DNA from: UBA8337 sp937907245
GTDB taxonomy: Bacteria > Pseudomonadota > Alphaproteobacteria > RS24
Length of the DNA: 64,000 nt
Assembly: GCA_965219485.1 (NCBI GenBank)
Contig: OZ244774.1
Location: 992,001 to 1,056,000, forward strand
Direction of reading: 5' to 3'
Of the stretch, positions 43,338-51,404 are shown piece by piece. Position numbers and translations under genes: made by a program. Within the stretch, counting starts at the first letter, position 1. Each line of letters begins with the position of its first letter. The notes under the pieces were generated by a model that was given only the letters and a program-made list of their open reading frames with translations, searched no databases and had not been told where the DNA came from.

Positions 43338-43442
43338 TTAACCAGCTAAGGCTTGGCCGATAGATCCCCACATAACAATCGCTGTGCCCATAGCCAGCAA
43401 AGTGCAAACGGTTAGAAAGTCTTCAATTAAATTAGTCATCAT
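43338..43442 (-). CDS. 34-residue single-span membrane peptide, probably SOS-induced
   Basis: The peptide is MMTNLIEDFLTVCTLLAMG followed by TAIVMWGSIGQALAG. A short acidic N-terminus precedes one hydrophobic helix (about residues 9-28). AGAGGAGA lies just upstream of the first ATG at 43442, an excellent ribosome binding site. The promoter upstream holds a perfect LexA box between its -35 and -10 elements. Size, topology and control recall SOS-induced small membrane proteins such as Caulobacter SidA (blocks division) and E. coli TisB (membrane toxin). No sequence similarity to either is claimed. Function is unknown. It lies in the otherwise gene-free stretch between lolD and dnaE. Confidence 0.75.
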   Translation of the reverse strand: MMTNLIEDFLTVCTLLAMGTAIVMWGSIGQALAG

Positions 43443-43461
43443 TTGTCTCCTCTTTGAAACT

Positions 43462-43490
43462 ATAATGTTCACTTTTTGTTCTTTTGTCAA
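43462..43490 (-). promoter_or_regulatory. LexA-controlled promoter of the 34-residue peptide gene
   Basis: Minus strand: TTGACA (43490-43485), 17-base spacer, CATTAT (43467-43462). Within the spacer and reaching the -10 is GTTC-ACTTTTT-GTTC at 43467-43481 (plus-strand reading), a perfect match to the alphaproteobacterial LexA consensus. Bound LexA would block RNA polymerase directly. The peptide start follows about 20 bases after the -10 box. Confidence 0.75.
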
Positions 43491-43562
43491 CCCCCATGAA
43501 TAAAGGGCATTCTCGCCTAGTTTTCTGGGCTTTTTGAAAAATGATGACGAAAGGGTAATGAC

Positions 43563-44240
43563 CTAGACGGTAATAATAAGTCCATCGCGCAAACGCACAA
43601 TCCGGTCGGCCCTGGCGGCCAAGTCCATATCATGGGTCGCCAGCAAAACCGAGCTGCCTTGCGCGCGGGCTTCACTGAGTAATAAATCCGCGACTTTGTC
43701 ACCCGCCGCGCCATCGAGACTGCCCGTCGGCTCATCGGCCAAGACCAATGCGGGCGTATTGGTAAGCGCGCGCGCAATCGCGACCCGCTGTTGTTCGCCG
43801 CCCGAAAGTTGCGATGGCAAATGGCTCGCCCGATCGGCCAAGCCCAGTTTCTCAATCAAAGCCGCCGCTTTGGCCAAAGCTTGTGATTTCGTATCGCCTG
43901 CCAGCCGGGCCGGCATGGCGACATTTTCTAGCGCCGTGAACTCGGGCAATAAATTGTGGAACTGATAAACAAAGCCGATATGGGCGCGGCGCAGCTCCGT
44001 GCGCGCCTTATCCTCGGCATCGGTGACCACTTGCCCTTTCAGGGTAATACTGCCCTGCTCTGGCTTTTCCATCAGACCCGCAATATGTAAAAGGCTCGAC
44101 TTACCCGAGCCGCTTGGGCCAACTAGTGCCACCACTTCGCCTTGCGCAATCTCTAGCGAGGCACCTTGCAGCACATGCAAAGCTCGCTCGCCTTGCACGA
44201 AACGCTGATGAATATCGGATAAGGCAAAATGACTACTCAT
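43563..44240 (-). CDS. lolD: lipoprotein-releasing ABC transporter ATPase
   Basis: 225 residues, an ABC ATPase of the MacB/LolD group: Walker A GPSGSGKSS, Q-loop in FVYQFHNLLPEFTALENV (the LolD-type segment), signature LSGGEQQRVAIARAL, Walker B LVLADEPTGSLD and switch His in LLATHD. It powers release of lipoproteins from the inner membrane to LolA. It overlaps the lolC/E gene by eight bases. Confidence 0.95.
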   Translation of the reverse strand: MSSHFALSDIHQRFVQGERALHVLQGASLEIAQGEVVALVGPSGSGKSSLLHIAGLMEKPEQGSITLKGQVVTDAEDKARTELRRAHIGFVYQFHNLLPEFTALENVAMPARLAGDTKSQALAKAAALIEKLGLADRASHLPSQLSGGEQQRVAIARALTNTPALVLADEPTGSLDGAAGDKVADLLLSEARAQGSSVLLATHDMDLAARADRIVRLRDGLIITV

Positions 44241-45486
44241 TGCGTAACGCCTCCACAGGTTCCATAGAGGCCGCGCGCCAAGCGGGATAGAGCGTCGACA
44301 AGAAGGACAGGGTTAGCGCCATACCGGTGACTTGCAGCAAATCACTGGGCAAAATAAGGGCCGGCATGCGTTCCAAGAAATATACTTCGGCAGGAAACAA
44401 ATTTGCCCCCGTCGACCAAATCAGGAATTGGCGAATTTCTTCGATATAGGCGCAAAACAAAGTGCCCAGCCCAACGCCAGCAATCGTGCCCAAAACGCCA
44501 ATACTCGCTCCGGTAATGAAAAACACCCGCAAGATGAGCCCGCGCGACGCGCCCATCGAGCGCATAACAGCGATATCTCGGCCCTTATCGCGCACCAACA
44601 TCACCAGACCCGAAATTATATTTAGCGCTGCCACCAGCAAAATCATCGTCAAAATCATGAACATGACATTGCGCTCAACCTCTAACGCGCCAGCCAAGGT
44701 GCTATTGCTTTGCTTCCAATCGACCAGATAATGCCCCTCGCCTGCCAAGGCACGCAGCTCGGGCGCGCGTTGGTCAATCGAGTCCGGGTCATCCAACACC
44801 AAATCTATGGCGCCTTGGTTTTCGCTGAGGCCAAAAAAATCGGCGGCCGGGCCAATGCGCATGAAGGTAAAATTCAAATCATATTCGGATAGGCCGATAC
44901 GGAAAATCGCCGCCAATTTAAATTGCTTCAACCGAGGTGCGGTTCCAAAGGGCGTAAGGGTGCCGCGCGGCGAGATAAGCGACACGCGGTCTCCAATTTT
45001 AAAGCCATGTCGCTCGGCCAATCGAACGCCCATGGCAATGGTATTCGCGCCAGCCAAATCATCCAAAGACCCGTCAACAATATTGCCCTGTAAGCTCGGT
45101 AATTGTTTCAGCTTCTCCAGCGGCAGCCCGCGCACCAAAACCCCACGCACAGCTGAGCCAGACGACAACATGGCTTGGCCATCAACCAAGGGCGTGGCGA
45201 ACACCACCCCATCGGCGACTTCGAGTTTTTTCACCAAAGCGTCTCGGTCAATGAATTCTGTTTGAAAGGCTCGAACGGTGGCATGACCGTTCACGCCCAG
45301 AATACGATCTAGCAAATCAGCGCGAAAACCCGTCATCACCGCCATGACGACAATCAAAGTCGCGACGCCCAGCATGATGCCCAAAAAGGAAATGCCAGCG
45401 ATGACCGAGATAAAGCTCTCGCGTCGGCGCGAGCGCAGGTAGCGGCCGGCAATTTGCCATTCTAAAGCGCCAAAAGCTCGCGTCAT
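44233..45486 (-). CDS. lipoprotein-releasing ABC transporter permease (LolC/LolE)
   Basis: 417 residues. One N-terminal span (FISVIAGISFLGIMLGVATL) is followed by a large periplasmic domain (about 50-270) and three further spans with a FtsX-type C-terminus ending YPAWRAASMEPVEALRNE. Only one permease gene is present beside lolD, so it probably acts as a homodimer (the LolF arrangement). It overlaps lolD and lies 27 bases after proS. Confidence 0.94.
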   Translation of the reverse strand: MTRAFGALEWQIAGRYLRSRRRESFISVIAGISFLGIMLGVATLIVVMAVMTGFRADLLDRILGVNGHATVRAFQTEFIDRDALVKKLEVADGVVFATPLVDGQAMLSSGSAVRGVLVRGLPLEKLKQLPSLQGNIVDGSLDDLAGANTIAMGVRLAERHGFKIGDRVSLISPRGTLTPFGTAPRLKQFKLAAIFRIGLSEYDLNFTFMRIGPAADFFGLSENQGAIDLVLDDPDSIDQRAPELRALAGEGHYLVDWKQSNSTLAGALEVERNVMFMILTMILLVAALNIISGLVMLVRDKGRDIAVMRSMGASRGLILRVFFITGASIGVLGTIAGVGLGTLFCAYIEEIRQFLIWSTGANLFPAEVYFLERMPALILPSDLLQVTGMALTLSFLSTLYPAWRAASMEPVEALRNE

Positions 45487-45513
45487 GCCGACATCCTACT
45501 TCCCATTTTCGTT

Positions 45514-46866
45514 CTACTTGGCGCTATCCGGCGACGACGACAATAAAGCAATCGCGGCATCCAGTACCAAAACGTGTTTCTCTCCGGTGGCTCGGTTCTT
45601 GATTTCCACTTCGCCACCCTCGGCCCCGCGTGGGCCTATCACGGCCTGCCAAGGCAATCCGATTAAATCCATCGTCGAGAACTTCGCCCCTGCCCGATCG
45701 TCTCTATCATCATAGAGAACATCAAGGCCGTTTTGTGACAGCGTTTCGAACAGGCTCTCGCAGAGGGCGTCGCAGCCTTCATGGCCCGGCTTCAGGTTAA
45801 TCAGTCCCACATGAAACGGCGCCACGGCCCAAGGCCAAATGATACCGTCCTCATCGTGACTGGCCTCAATAATACCGCCAACCAGTCGCGATACGCCAAT
45901 GCCGTAGGAGCCGCCATGCACAGGCGTGTCTTTGCCATCAGGCCCAGCCACTTGGGCATTCATGGCGGTGGAATATTTTTGCCCAAAGTAAAAAATATGC
46001 CCTACCTCGATGCCGCGCGCGGTGAGCTGTTTCTCGGCCGGCACTTGCTGGGCAAACATGTCGGCATCGTGCATTTCATCGGAGCGCGCATAATATTGCG
46101 TGAAGCTCTCGATGGTGGGGCCCAAGTCGCCGTCGTAATCGGCCTCGGGCACAGGTAAGTTTAGGATATCGCTATGGCAGAAAACCTCCGACTCGCCCGT
46201 ATCGGCCAAAATGATGAATTCATGGCTCAACTCGCCACCAATGGGGCCCGTGTCGGCCGCCACCGGCATGGCCTTGAGGCCCATACGGCGGAAGCTGCGC
46301 AAATAAGCGATGAACATTTTATAGTAAGACACGCGAGCCGAAGCCTCGTCGACATCAAAACTATAACCGTCTTTCATCAAAAATTCGCGGCCGCGCATAA
46401 CACCGAAACGCGGGCGTATCTCGTCGCGGAATTTCCATTGAATGTGATAGAGGTTTTTCGGCAGGTCTTTATAGCTCACTACATTGTCGCGAAAAATCTG
46501 CGTGATTAATTCTTCATTGGTCGGCCCGTAAAGCAAATCGCGTCCATGACGGTCGGTGATGCGCAGCATTTCTTTGCCATAATCTTCATAGCGTCCCGAC
46601 TCGCGCCAGATATCGGCGGATTGCAAAGTCGGCATCAACATCTCAATAGCGCCCGCCTTGGCCTGCTCGTCACGCACGATAGCTTCGATTTTGCGCAAAG
46701 CCCGCAAGCCCAGCGGCAGCCAGCTGTATATACCGGCCGCACTTTGGCGCACCATGCCCGCGCGCAACATCAATCGATGCGATACAATTTGGGCTTCAGA
46801 AGGGGTCTCTTTGAGGGTTGGCAGAAAATAATTCGACATCCGATGGGACTGGCTAATGGGCGACAT
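45514..46866 (-). CDS. proS: prolyl-tRNA synthetase, short alphaproteobacterial form
   Basis: 450 residues. Class II synthetase motifs are seen in MLMPTLQSADIWRESGRYED, GPTNEELITQIFRD, YHIQWKFRDEIRPRFGVMRG and GSYGIGVSRLVGGIIE. The large editing insertion of E. coli ProRS is absent, as in alphaproteobacteria. The ATG at 46866 has AAGGAA upstream. A second in-frame ATG at 46839 is also possible. The 308 bases upstream hold a probable small RNA on the other strand and a short repeat. Confidence 0.96.
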   Translation of the reverse strand: MSPISQSHRMSNYFLPTLKETPSEAQIVSHRLMLRAGMVRQSAAGIYSWLPLGLRALRKIEAIVRDEQAKAGAIEMLMPTLQSADIWRESGRYEDYGKEMLRITDRHGRDLLYGPTNEELITQIFRDNVVSYKDLPKNLYHIQWKFRDEIRPRFGVMRGREFLMKDGYSFDVDEASARVSYYKMFIAYLRSFRRMGLKAMPVAADTGPIGGELSHEFIILADTGESEVFCHSDILNLPVPEADYDGDLGPTIESFTQYYARSDEMHDADMFAQQVPAEKQLTARGIEVGHIFYFGQKYSTAMNAQVAGPDGKDTPVHGGSYGIGVSRLVGGIIEASHDEDGIIWPWAVAPFHVGLINLKPGHEGCDALCESLFETLSQNGLDVLYDDRDDRAGAKFSTMDLIGLPWQAVIGPRGAEGGEVEIKNRATGEKHVLVLDAAIALLSSSPDSAK

Positions 46867-47013
46867 GATGCGGGGTTCCTTACCTGCTAAACTTAAATTA
46901 AGTCATAACATGACGGGTTTCTGGCGCAAGCAAATGTCACGGGAGCGGCAAAAGAAAATCGCCGAAACCGTAAATAAATGATGACAGAATGTAGGAATAA
47001 AGTTAATTTTTTT

Positions 47014-47121
47014 AGGTGGATGAGGGCCTCGCGCCCTCGGGTTTTGGGAGGAACCTTTCGAGCTTGCTCGAAGCACATAGACAGCGGGGTCGTCGATGCA
47101 AATCGAAGATCCCGCTTTTTT
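47014..47121 (+). ncRNA. candidate small RNA between proS and the DUF1467 gene
   Basis: About 108 nt on the plus strand, opposite to both neighbours. It has hairpin one GAGGGC / GCCCTC (47022-47038), a single-stranded GGGTTTTGGGAGGAAC, hairpin two TTCGAGC / GCTCGAA (47057-47072), and a strong terminator hairpin (47083-47115) with a T-run. A weak promoter, ATGACA-N17-TAATTT at 46981-47009, would start it near 47014. No coding gene on this strand explains the terminator. It was compared by eye with SRP RNA, tmRNA, RNase P RNA and 6S RNA and resembles none. The start is uncertain, the end is firm. Confidence 0.6.
47083..47121 (+). terminator. intrinsic terminator of the candidate small RNA
   Basis: Outer stem AGCGGG / CCCGCT and inner stem TCGAT / ATCGA closing a GCAA tetraloop, followed by TTTTTT. 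On the minus strand no T-run follows, so it works for plus-strand transcripts only. Confidence 0.85.
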
Positions 47122-47131
47122 ATGTCTCTCT

Positions 47132-47178
47132 CTATTTTTGCCGCGCTATTTTTGCCGCGCTATTTCGTGCCGCGCTAC
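47132..47178. repeat. tandem repeat directly downstream of the DUF1467 gene
   Basis: Two identical 14-bp units CTATTTTTGCCGCG, one 15-bp variant CTATTTCGTGCCGCG and a partial fourth unit that contains the DUF1467 stop codon. It looks like slippage copies of the gene's 3' end. Confidence 0.85.
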
Positions 47179-47459
47179 TTCGAGCCCCGAAAGTCTGGCA
47201 AGAATGGAATATCCGCATTGGCCAAAGCGCCACTCGTCAGCAGCCAATAAATACCAGCGTAAAGAACTGCGGACACCAAAGTCGTGATTAAAAGTTTGCG
47301 CCCAATGCGCGGCTGCGAAGGTGCGCCTCCGTCGGAGCCTGGCACGACTTCTCCCGATTCCGATTGCGACACCACACCAAATGGCAAAACCATAAACAGC
47401 GTCAAAAACCAAACGATGCCATAAATCGCCGTTCCAAAAATAAAACCAACTTCAATCAT
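47175..47459 (-). CDS. DUF1467 family small membrane protein
   Basis: 94 residues with two spans (about 8-28 and 54-73). VWFLTLFMVLPFGVVSQSES and a polar loop with GAPSQPRIGRKLLITT fit DUF1467, a family found almost only in alphaproteobacteria, between rnj and proS. Function is unknown. In many relatives a methylmalonyl-CoA epimerase gene lies between it and rnj. Here only 11 bases separate them. Confidence 0.9.
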   Translation of the reverse strand: MIEVGFIFGTAIYGIVWFLTLFMVLPFGVVSQSESGEVVPGSDGGAPSQPRIGRKLLITTLVSAVLYAGIYWLLTSGALANADIPFLPDFRGSK

Positions 47460-47470
47460 TTCGTGCCTCC

Positions 47471-49138
47471 CTAGACCTCAATAAAGCTAACCAGCACCAT
47501 CGGCTTTTTGCCCCAGCGACGCGCCATCTCGCGGCGCACCCCGATACGAATTTCATTCTCGGCCCGCTCTGGTGTTAGCTTGCCGCTAGACGGGATGGCC
47601 CGCTCCACAGCATCGAGAGCCCAGTCGACCAGCTTCACCATACCATCATCTTCTGGCAAGCCAGCGGTCGAAACCTCAAAGCGGCCTGCCAAACGATTGG
47701 CTTGGTCAATCGGCACCGCCACGAACACAACGCCCGTCTCCGACAGTTTACGCCGATCGCGAGTAGCCAAATGTTTGCCGCTGGTTATTACCGAACCATC
47801 CAAATATAGCCGACCCGTTGGCACCACATTAATCACCTCAGTGGGGCCCGGCGCGATACGAACTAAATCGCCATTGTGAATGCGCAAAGGCTCTGGCACG
47901 CCCAACTCTTTGGCAAGCGCAGCATGAGCAATGAGATGGCGGTGTTCGCCATGCACAGGTAAGGCCGCCCGCGGGCGCGCCCAGCTATACATATCGGCCA
48001 GCTCGTCGCGGCACGGATGACCCGACACATGAATATCCGAGCCATTGGGAGTGATTATTTCCACATCCAATTGCGCCAATTTATTTTGCAGCGAGAGAAT
48101 TTCTTTCTCATTTCCCGGTATCATTTTCGATGAGAAAATTACCCGATCCCCTGCCTCAAGCGTGAGGTGGGGATGATGCCCATTGGCCATCCGCCCAAGC
48201 GCCGCATTGGCCTCGCCTTGGCTGCCCGTGCAGCACAGCAACAACTTATCGGGCGGCAAATAGCCCGCATCTTTATCTTCGATAAGCTCTGGAAACTGCG
48301 TCATATATCCGGTTTTGCGCGCCGCTTGATAAATCTTATGCATACCGCGGCCTGCCAGACATAAATGCCGACCCGACTTTACGGCTACTTCGGCGATACT
48401 TGTCATCCGCGCAACATTGGAAGCAAAAGTTGTAATCACTACGCGACCGGGGCTATCTGCCACGGCCTCCAGCAGGTTCTTCGCCACATCAGCTTCCGAG
48501 CCCGAACGCCCAGGCGACAGCACATTGGTGCTGTCGCAAATAATCGCATCAATGCCTTTGTCGCCAAGCGCCTTCAGGCGATCCACTTCGGTCAGCCGAC
48601 CGATAACGGGATCGGGGTCAATTTTCCAGTCGCCCGTATGCAAAGCCCGATAGCCACCCACTTCAATCGCAATGGCGCTCGGCTCGGCAATCGAATGGGT
48701 CAGACAAATATAATCGAGCGAGAAAGGCCCCAATTCCAGATGCGCATCCGTATCAATAATGTTCAGCTCAACCTCATCGAGGATGCCACGCTCAGCCAAT
48801 TTGCCTTTAACCAATTCAGCGGTGAAAGGCGTCGCATAAAGTGGACACTTCAAACGGTGCCAAAGATGCGCCACGGCGCCAATATGGTCTTCATGGCCAT
48901 GCGTCAGCAAGATACCAAGAAGGCGATCTTTGCGTTGCTCGATAAACTCTATGTCGGCCGTGATGAGGTCTACGCCCGGCTCATAGGCGCCGCCAAAAGT
49001 GACGCCAAGGTCGACCATCAGCCAATCGCGGTCACCGCGCGGCCCATAGCCATAGAGATTGCAATTCATGCCAATCTCGCCAGTTCCCCCTAGGGGTAAA
49101 AATACAAGTTCGCTGTTCTGCTCAGCCATTTTATCCAT
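47471..49138 (-). CDS. rnj: ribonuclease J
   Basis: About 555 residues of the metallo-beta-lactamase/beta-CASP family. The zinc motif is LTHGHEDHIGAVAHL, with HTGDWKIDPDP, ICDSTNV and the beta-CASP motifs in TGSQGEANAALGRMA and HVSGHPCRDEL, then PVHGEHRHLIAHA. It degrades and matures RNA by 5' exonuclease and endonuclease action, a main turnover enzyme in alphaproteobacteria. Start candidates at 49138 and 49129 differ by three residues. It overlaps birA slightly. Confidence 0.95.
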   Translation of the reverse strand: MDKMAEQNSELVFLPLGGTGEIGMNCNLYGYGPRGDRDWLMVDLGVTFGGAYEPGVDLITADIEFIEQRKDRLLGILLTHGHEDHIGAVAHLWHRLKCPLYATPFTAELVKGKLAERGILDEVELNIIDTDAHLELGPFSLDYICLTHSIAEPSAIAIEVGGYRALHTGDWKIDPDPVIGRLTEVDRLKALGDKGIDAIICDSTNVLSPGRSGSEADVAKNLLEAVADSPGRVVITTFASNVARMTSIAEVAVKSGRHLCLAGRGMHKIYQAARKTGYMTQFPELIEDKDAGYLPPDKLLLCCTGSQGEANAALGRMANGHHPHLTLEAGDRVIFSSKMIPGNEKEILSLQNKLAQLDVEIITPNGSDIHVSGHPCRDELADMYSWARPRAALPVHGEHRHLIAHAALAKELGVPEPLRIHNGDLVRIAPGPTEVINVVPTGRLYLDGSVITSGKHLATRDRRKLSETGVVFVAVPIDQANRLAGRFEVSTAGLPEDDGMVKLVDWALDAVERAIPSSGKLTPERAENEIRIGVRREMARRWGKKPMVLVSFIEV

Positions 49139-49895
49139 TCTCAGGGAAGAAAACGTCCCCTGCATCTATTACATGCGTCTCGCCCGCTTCATCTTGCAGC
49201 AGCAGCGCGCCCTTCTCGTCGATATCTTTAAAGATACCCTTAATCTCTTGGTTTTCCAGTCGCGCCACCAGCGGCCCGCCTATACCATGGGCCACGCCGC
49301 GCCAGCTTTGCAAAACCGGAGCAAAGCCACCCATTTTCCATTGCTGATAAATCCGTTCAAAAGCGGCTGCCAAAACCTCCAAAGCCTCAAGATTGCTGGG
49401 GGCTTTGCTTGTATAGGTCGAAATATTTGTTGCTGGATAAGGCGTATCGTCTGGGTGCGAGGCCAAGTTAAGCCCCAGCCCGATGGCCAGCCAGCGGCGT
49501 TGTTTATCTTGCTGCGTGCTTTCCAATAAAATGCCAGACGCTTTTTTGCCATCAATAAGCACATCATTGGGCCACTTCAAGCTCACTTCCGCCCGCTCTG
49601 GCGAGCTTGGGCCGATGAAATGGCGCACGGTCGATTCCAGTGCCAAGCCTGCCACGAAGGCCAATTGGCCCGCCAGTTTCGGCTCCGGGGCTTCGGGCAT
49701 ATATAGCGTGGTCATCAGATTGCCAGATGGGCTATCCCAAACGCGGCCACGCCGACCCCGCCCTGCGGTTTGCACATCGGCGACAATCCAAGTGGGCCGA
49801 AGGCTATTTTCCGTCGCCATGCGCCGCGCTTCTTCATTGGTGCTATCCACCTGAGACAGGTGAAGCAAGTGATATCCGTCTGGAAGGCTTATCAC
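49131..49895 (-). CDS. birA: biotin--protein ligase
   Basis: 254 residues. Only the catalytic and short C-terminal domains are present, with no N-terminal DNA-binding domain, so it is a ligase but not a repressor. Motifs: VDSTNEEARRMA, QTAGRGRRGRVWDSPSGN, SLKWPNDVLIDGKKASGIL and IGLGLNLASHPD. It starts with GTG at 49895, overlapping the nuoN stop (GTGA), so it is read as a tail of the nuo operon, the usual alphaproteobacterial arrangement. Confidence 0.93.
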   Translation of the reverse strand: MISLPDGYHLLHLSQVDSTNEEARRMATENSLRPTWIVADVQTAGRGRRGRVWDSPSGNLMTTLYMPEAPEPKLAGQLAFVAGLALESTVRHFIGPSSPERAEVSLKWPNDVLIDGKKASGILLESTQQDKQRRWLAIGLGLNLASHPDDTPYPATNISTYTSKAPSNLEALEVLAAAFERIYQQWKMGGFAPVLQSWRGVAHGIGGPLVARLENQEIKGIFKDIDEKGALLLQDEAGETHVIDAGDVFFPENG

Positions 49896-51400
49896 CGGGT
49901 CGAAATGCTTTTCGCGGCATCTACACCAGCTTGGCCTAAATCGGCGCCCTGTGTAAGCGCCGCCCCAGCCATATTCGCCAGCTCAATTAAAGGCGCTGGA
50001 TAGACGAAAAACAAAAGGGTGAACGCCGTCATCACGCCAGCCAATATGGATAGCTCGCGCGGCATTGGCACATTTATTTCGTCTGTTGGCGGGTCGAGAT
50101 ACATGGTTTTAACGATGCGCAGATAGTAATACGCCCCCACCACGCTGGCCAAGACACCCAGAATAGACAAACTATAAAGCCCCGCATCCATGGCGGCGCG
50201 GAAGACAAATAACTTACCAAAGAAGCCAGCCATCGGCGGAATGCCCGCCAGCGAGAACATGAGAATTGCCAAACAGCCCGCCATGAATGGACGGGTTTGG
50301 CTCAAGCCAGCCAAGTCTTCTATTTTCTCTACCGGCCCACTGTCACGGCGCATCGAAAGAATGCAAGCAAATGTGCCCAGCGTCATGACCGCGTAAAGCG
50401 CCATGTAAAGAATGACACTTGAAACCCCGGCTGGCGACACCGCCGCGAACCCCACAAGCGCGAAGCCCATATGTCCAATAGACGAATAGGCCATCAGGCG
50501 TTTGATGTTTTGCTGACCAATAGCGGCAAAAGCACCCAGCGCCATACTAGCCACCGAGATAAGAATGATAATCTGCTGCCAAGCTACCATGGCATCGCCA
50601 AACCCGGTCATCATCACGCGAAGGAAAATTGCCATGCCCGCCAGTTTCGGGGCTGCCGCAAAGAAAGCCGTCACCGATGTGGGCGCGCCTTCATAAACAT
50701 CTGGCGTCCACATATGGAACGGCACGGCAGAAATTTTAAACGCCAGACCTGCCATCAGGAACACAAGACCAATGACTTGCGCCATAGGCAATATGCCGTC
50801 TTCCGGTTGGAAGGCCAAAGCAATCTCGTTGAAATTGGTGGAGCCTGAGAAACCGTAAATCAGCGACGCGCCGTACAGCAACATGCCAGACGACAAGGCG
50901 CCGAGAACGAAATATTTTAGCCCTGCTTCGGTAGAGCGCAGGCTATCTCGATTGATGGCTGCCACCACGTAAAGCGCCAAGCTTTGCAGCTCAATGCCCA
51001 TATAGAGCGAGATTAAATCATTGGCTGAAATCATCAGCCCCATGCCCGTAGCCGAGAGAACCAATAGAATGGAATACTCAAAACGCGCCAGCTTTTCGCG
51101 GCGTAGGAAGCGTTGCGACATGACTATGGCCACGGCTGTGGCGCCAAAGGTCAGCACTTTCATCAGCGAGGCAAAGCTATCCATGACAAAGGATTTGTTG
51201 AACGCATAGGCGGTCGCATCTGACGAATAGCCGGCCGCCAAAACCGCCGCTAAAGCCAAAAGCCCGACGGCGCCATAGTCTACCGTGCGGGTGGCATCTT
51301 TTTCCGAAAAAGCGCCAACCATCAAGAGACCCAAGGCGCCAAGAAATAGCACCAGCTCCGGCAGGATAAGAATAATGTCGTTCATAAATTGCGTTGTCAT
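49892..51400 (-). CDS. nuoN: NADH-quinone oxidoreductase subunit N
   Basis: 502 residues, an antiporter-like subunit of complex I with about 14 spans. The conserved charged helices are visible in NDLISLYMGIELQSLALYVV, GLAFKISAVPFHMWTPDVYEG (Lys and His of the proton path) and IGQQNIKRLMAYSSIGHMGF. It is the last nuo gene, coupled to birA. Confidence 0.97.
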   Translation of the reverse strand: MTTQFMNDIILILPELVLFLGALGLLMVGAFSEKDATRTVDYGAVGLLALAAVLAAGYSSDATAYAFNKSFVMDSFASLMKVLTFGATAVAIVMSQRFLRREKLARFEYSILLVLSATGMGLMISANDLISLYMGIELQSLALYVVAAINRDSLRSTEAGLKYFVLGALSSGMLLYGASLIYGFSGSTNFNEIALAFQPEDGILPMAQVIGLVFLMAGLAFKISAVPFHMWTPDVYEGAPTSVTAFFAAAPKLAGMAIFLRVMMTGFGDAMVAWQQIIILISVASMALGAFAAIGQQNIKRLMAYSSIGHMGFALVGFAAVSPAGVSSVILYMALYAVMTLGTFACILSMRRDSGPVEKIEDLAGLSQTRPFMAGCLAILMFSLAGIPPMAGFFGKLFVFRAAMDAGLYSLSILGVLASVVGAYYYLRIVKTMYLDPPTDEINVPMPRELSILAGVMTAFTLLFFVYPAPLIELANMAGAALTQGADLGQAGVDAAKSISTR

Positions 51401-51404
51401 GGTC

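Noticed and set aside
43501..43562. Possible terminator downstream of lolD
   Set aside because: Only three to four weak base pairs before a short T-run. Not convincing.
46839..46866. Shorter start for ProRS at 46839
   Set aside because: Possible, but the ATG at 46866 has AAGGAA at a workable distance, so the longer form is kept.
46978..47250. Plus-strand open frame of 90 codons between proS and DUF1467
   Set aside because: It runs through three hairpins, a terminator and a tandem repeat, and overlaps DUF1467. Its residues mirror the repeat. The small-RNA reading explains the region better.
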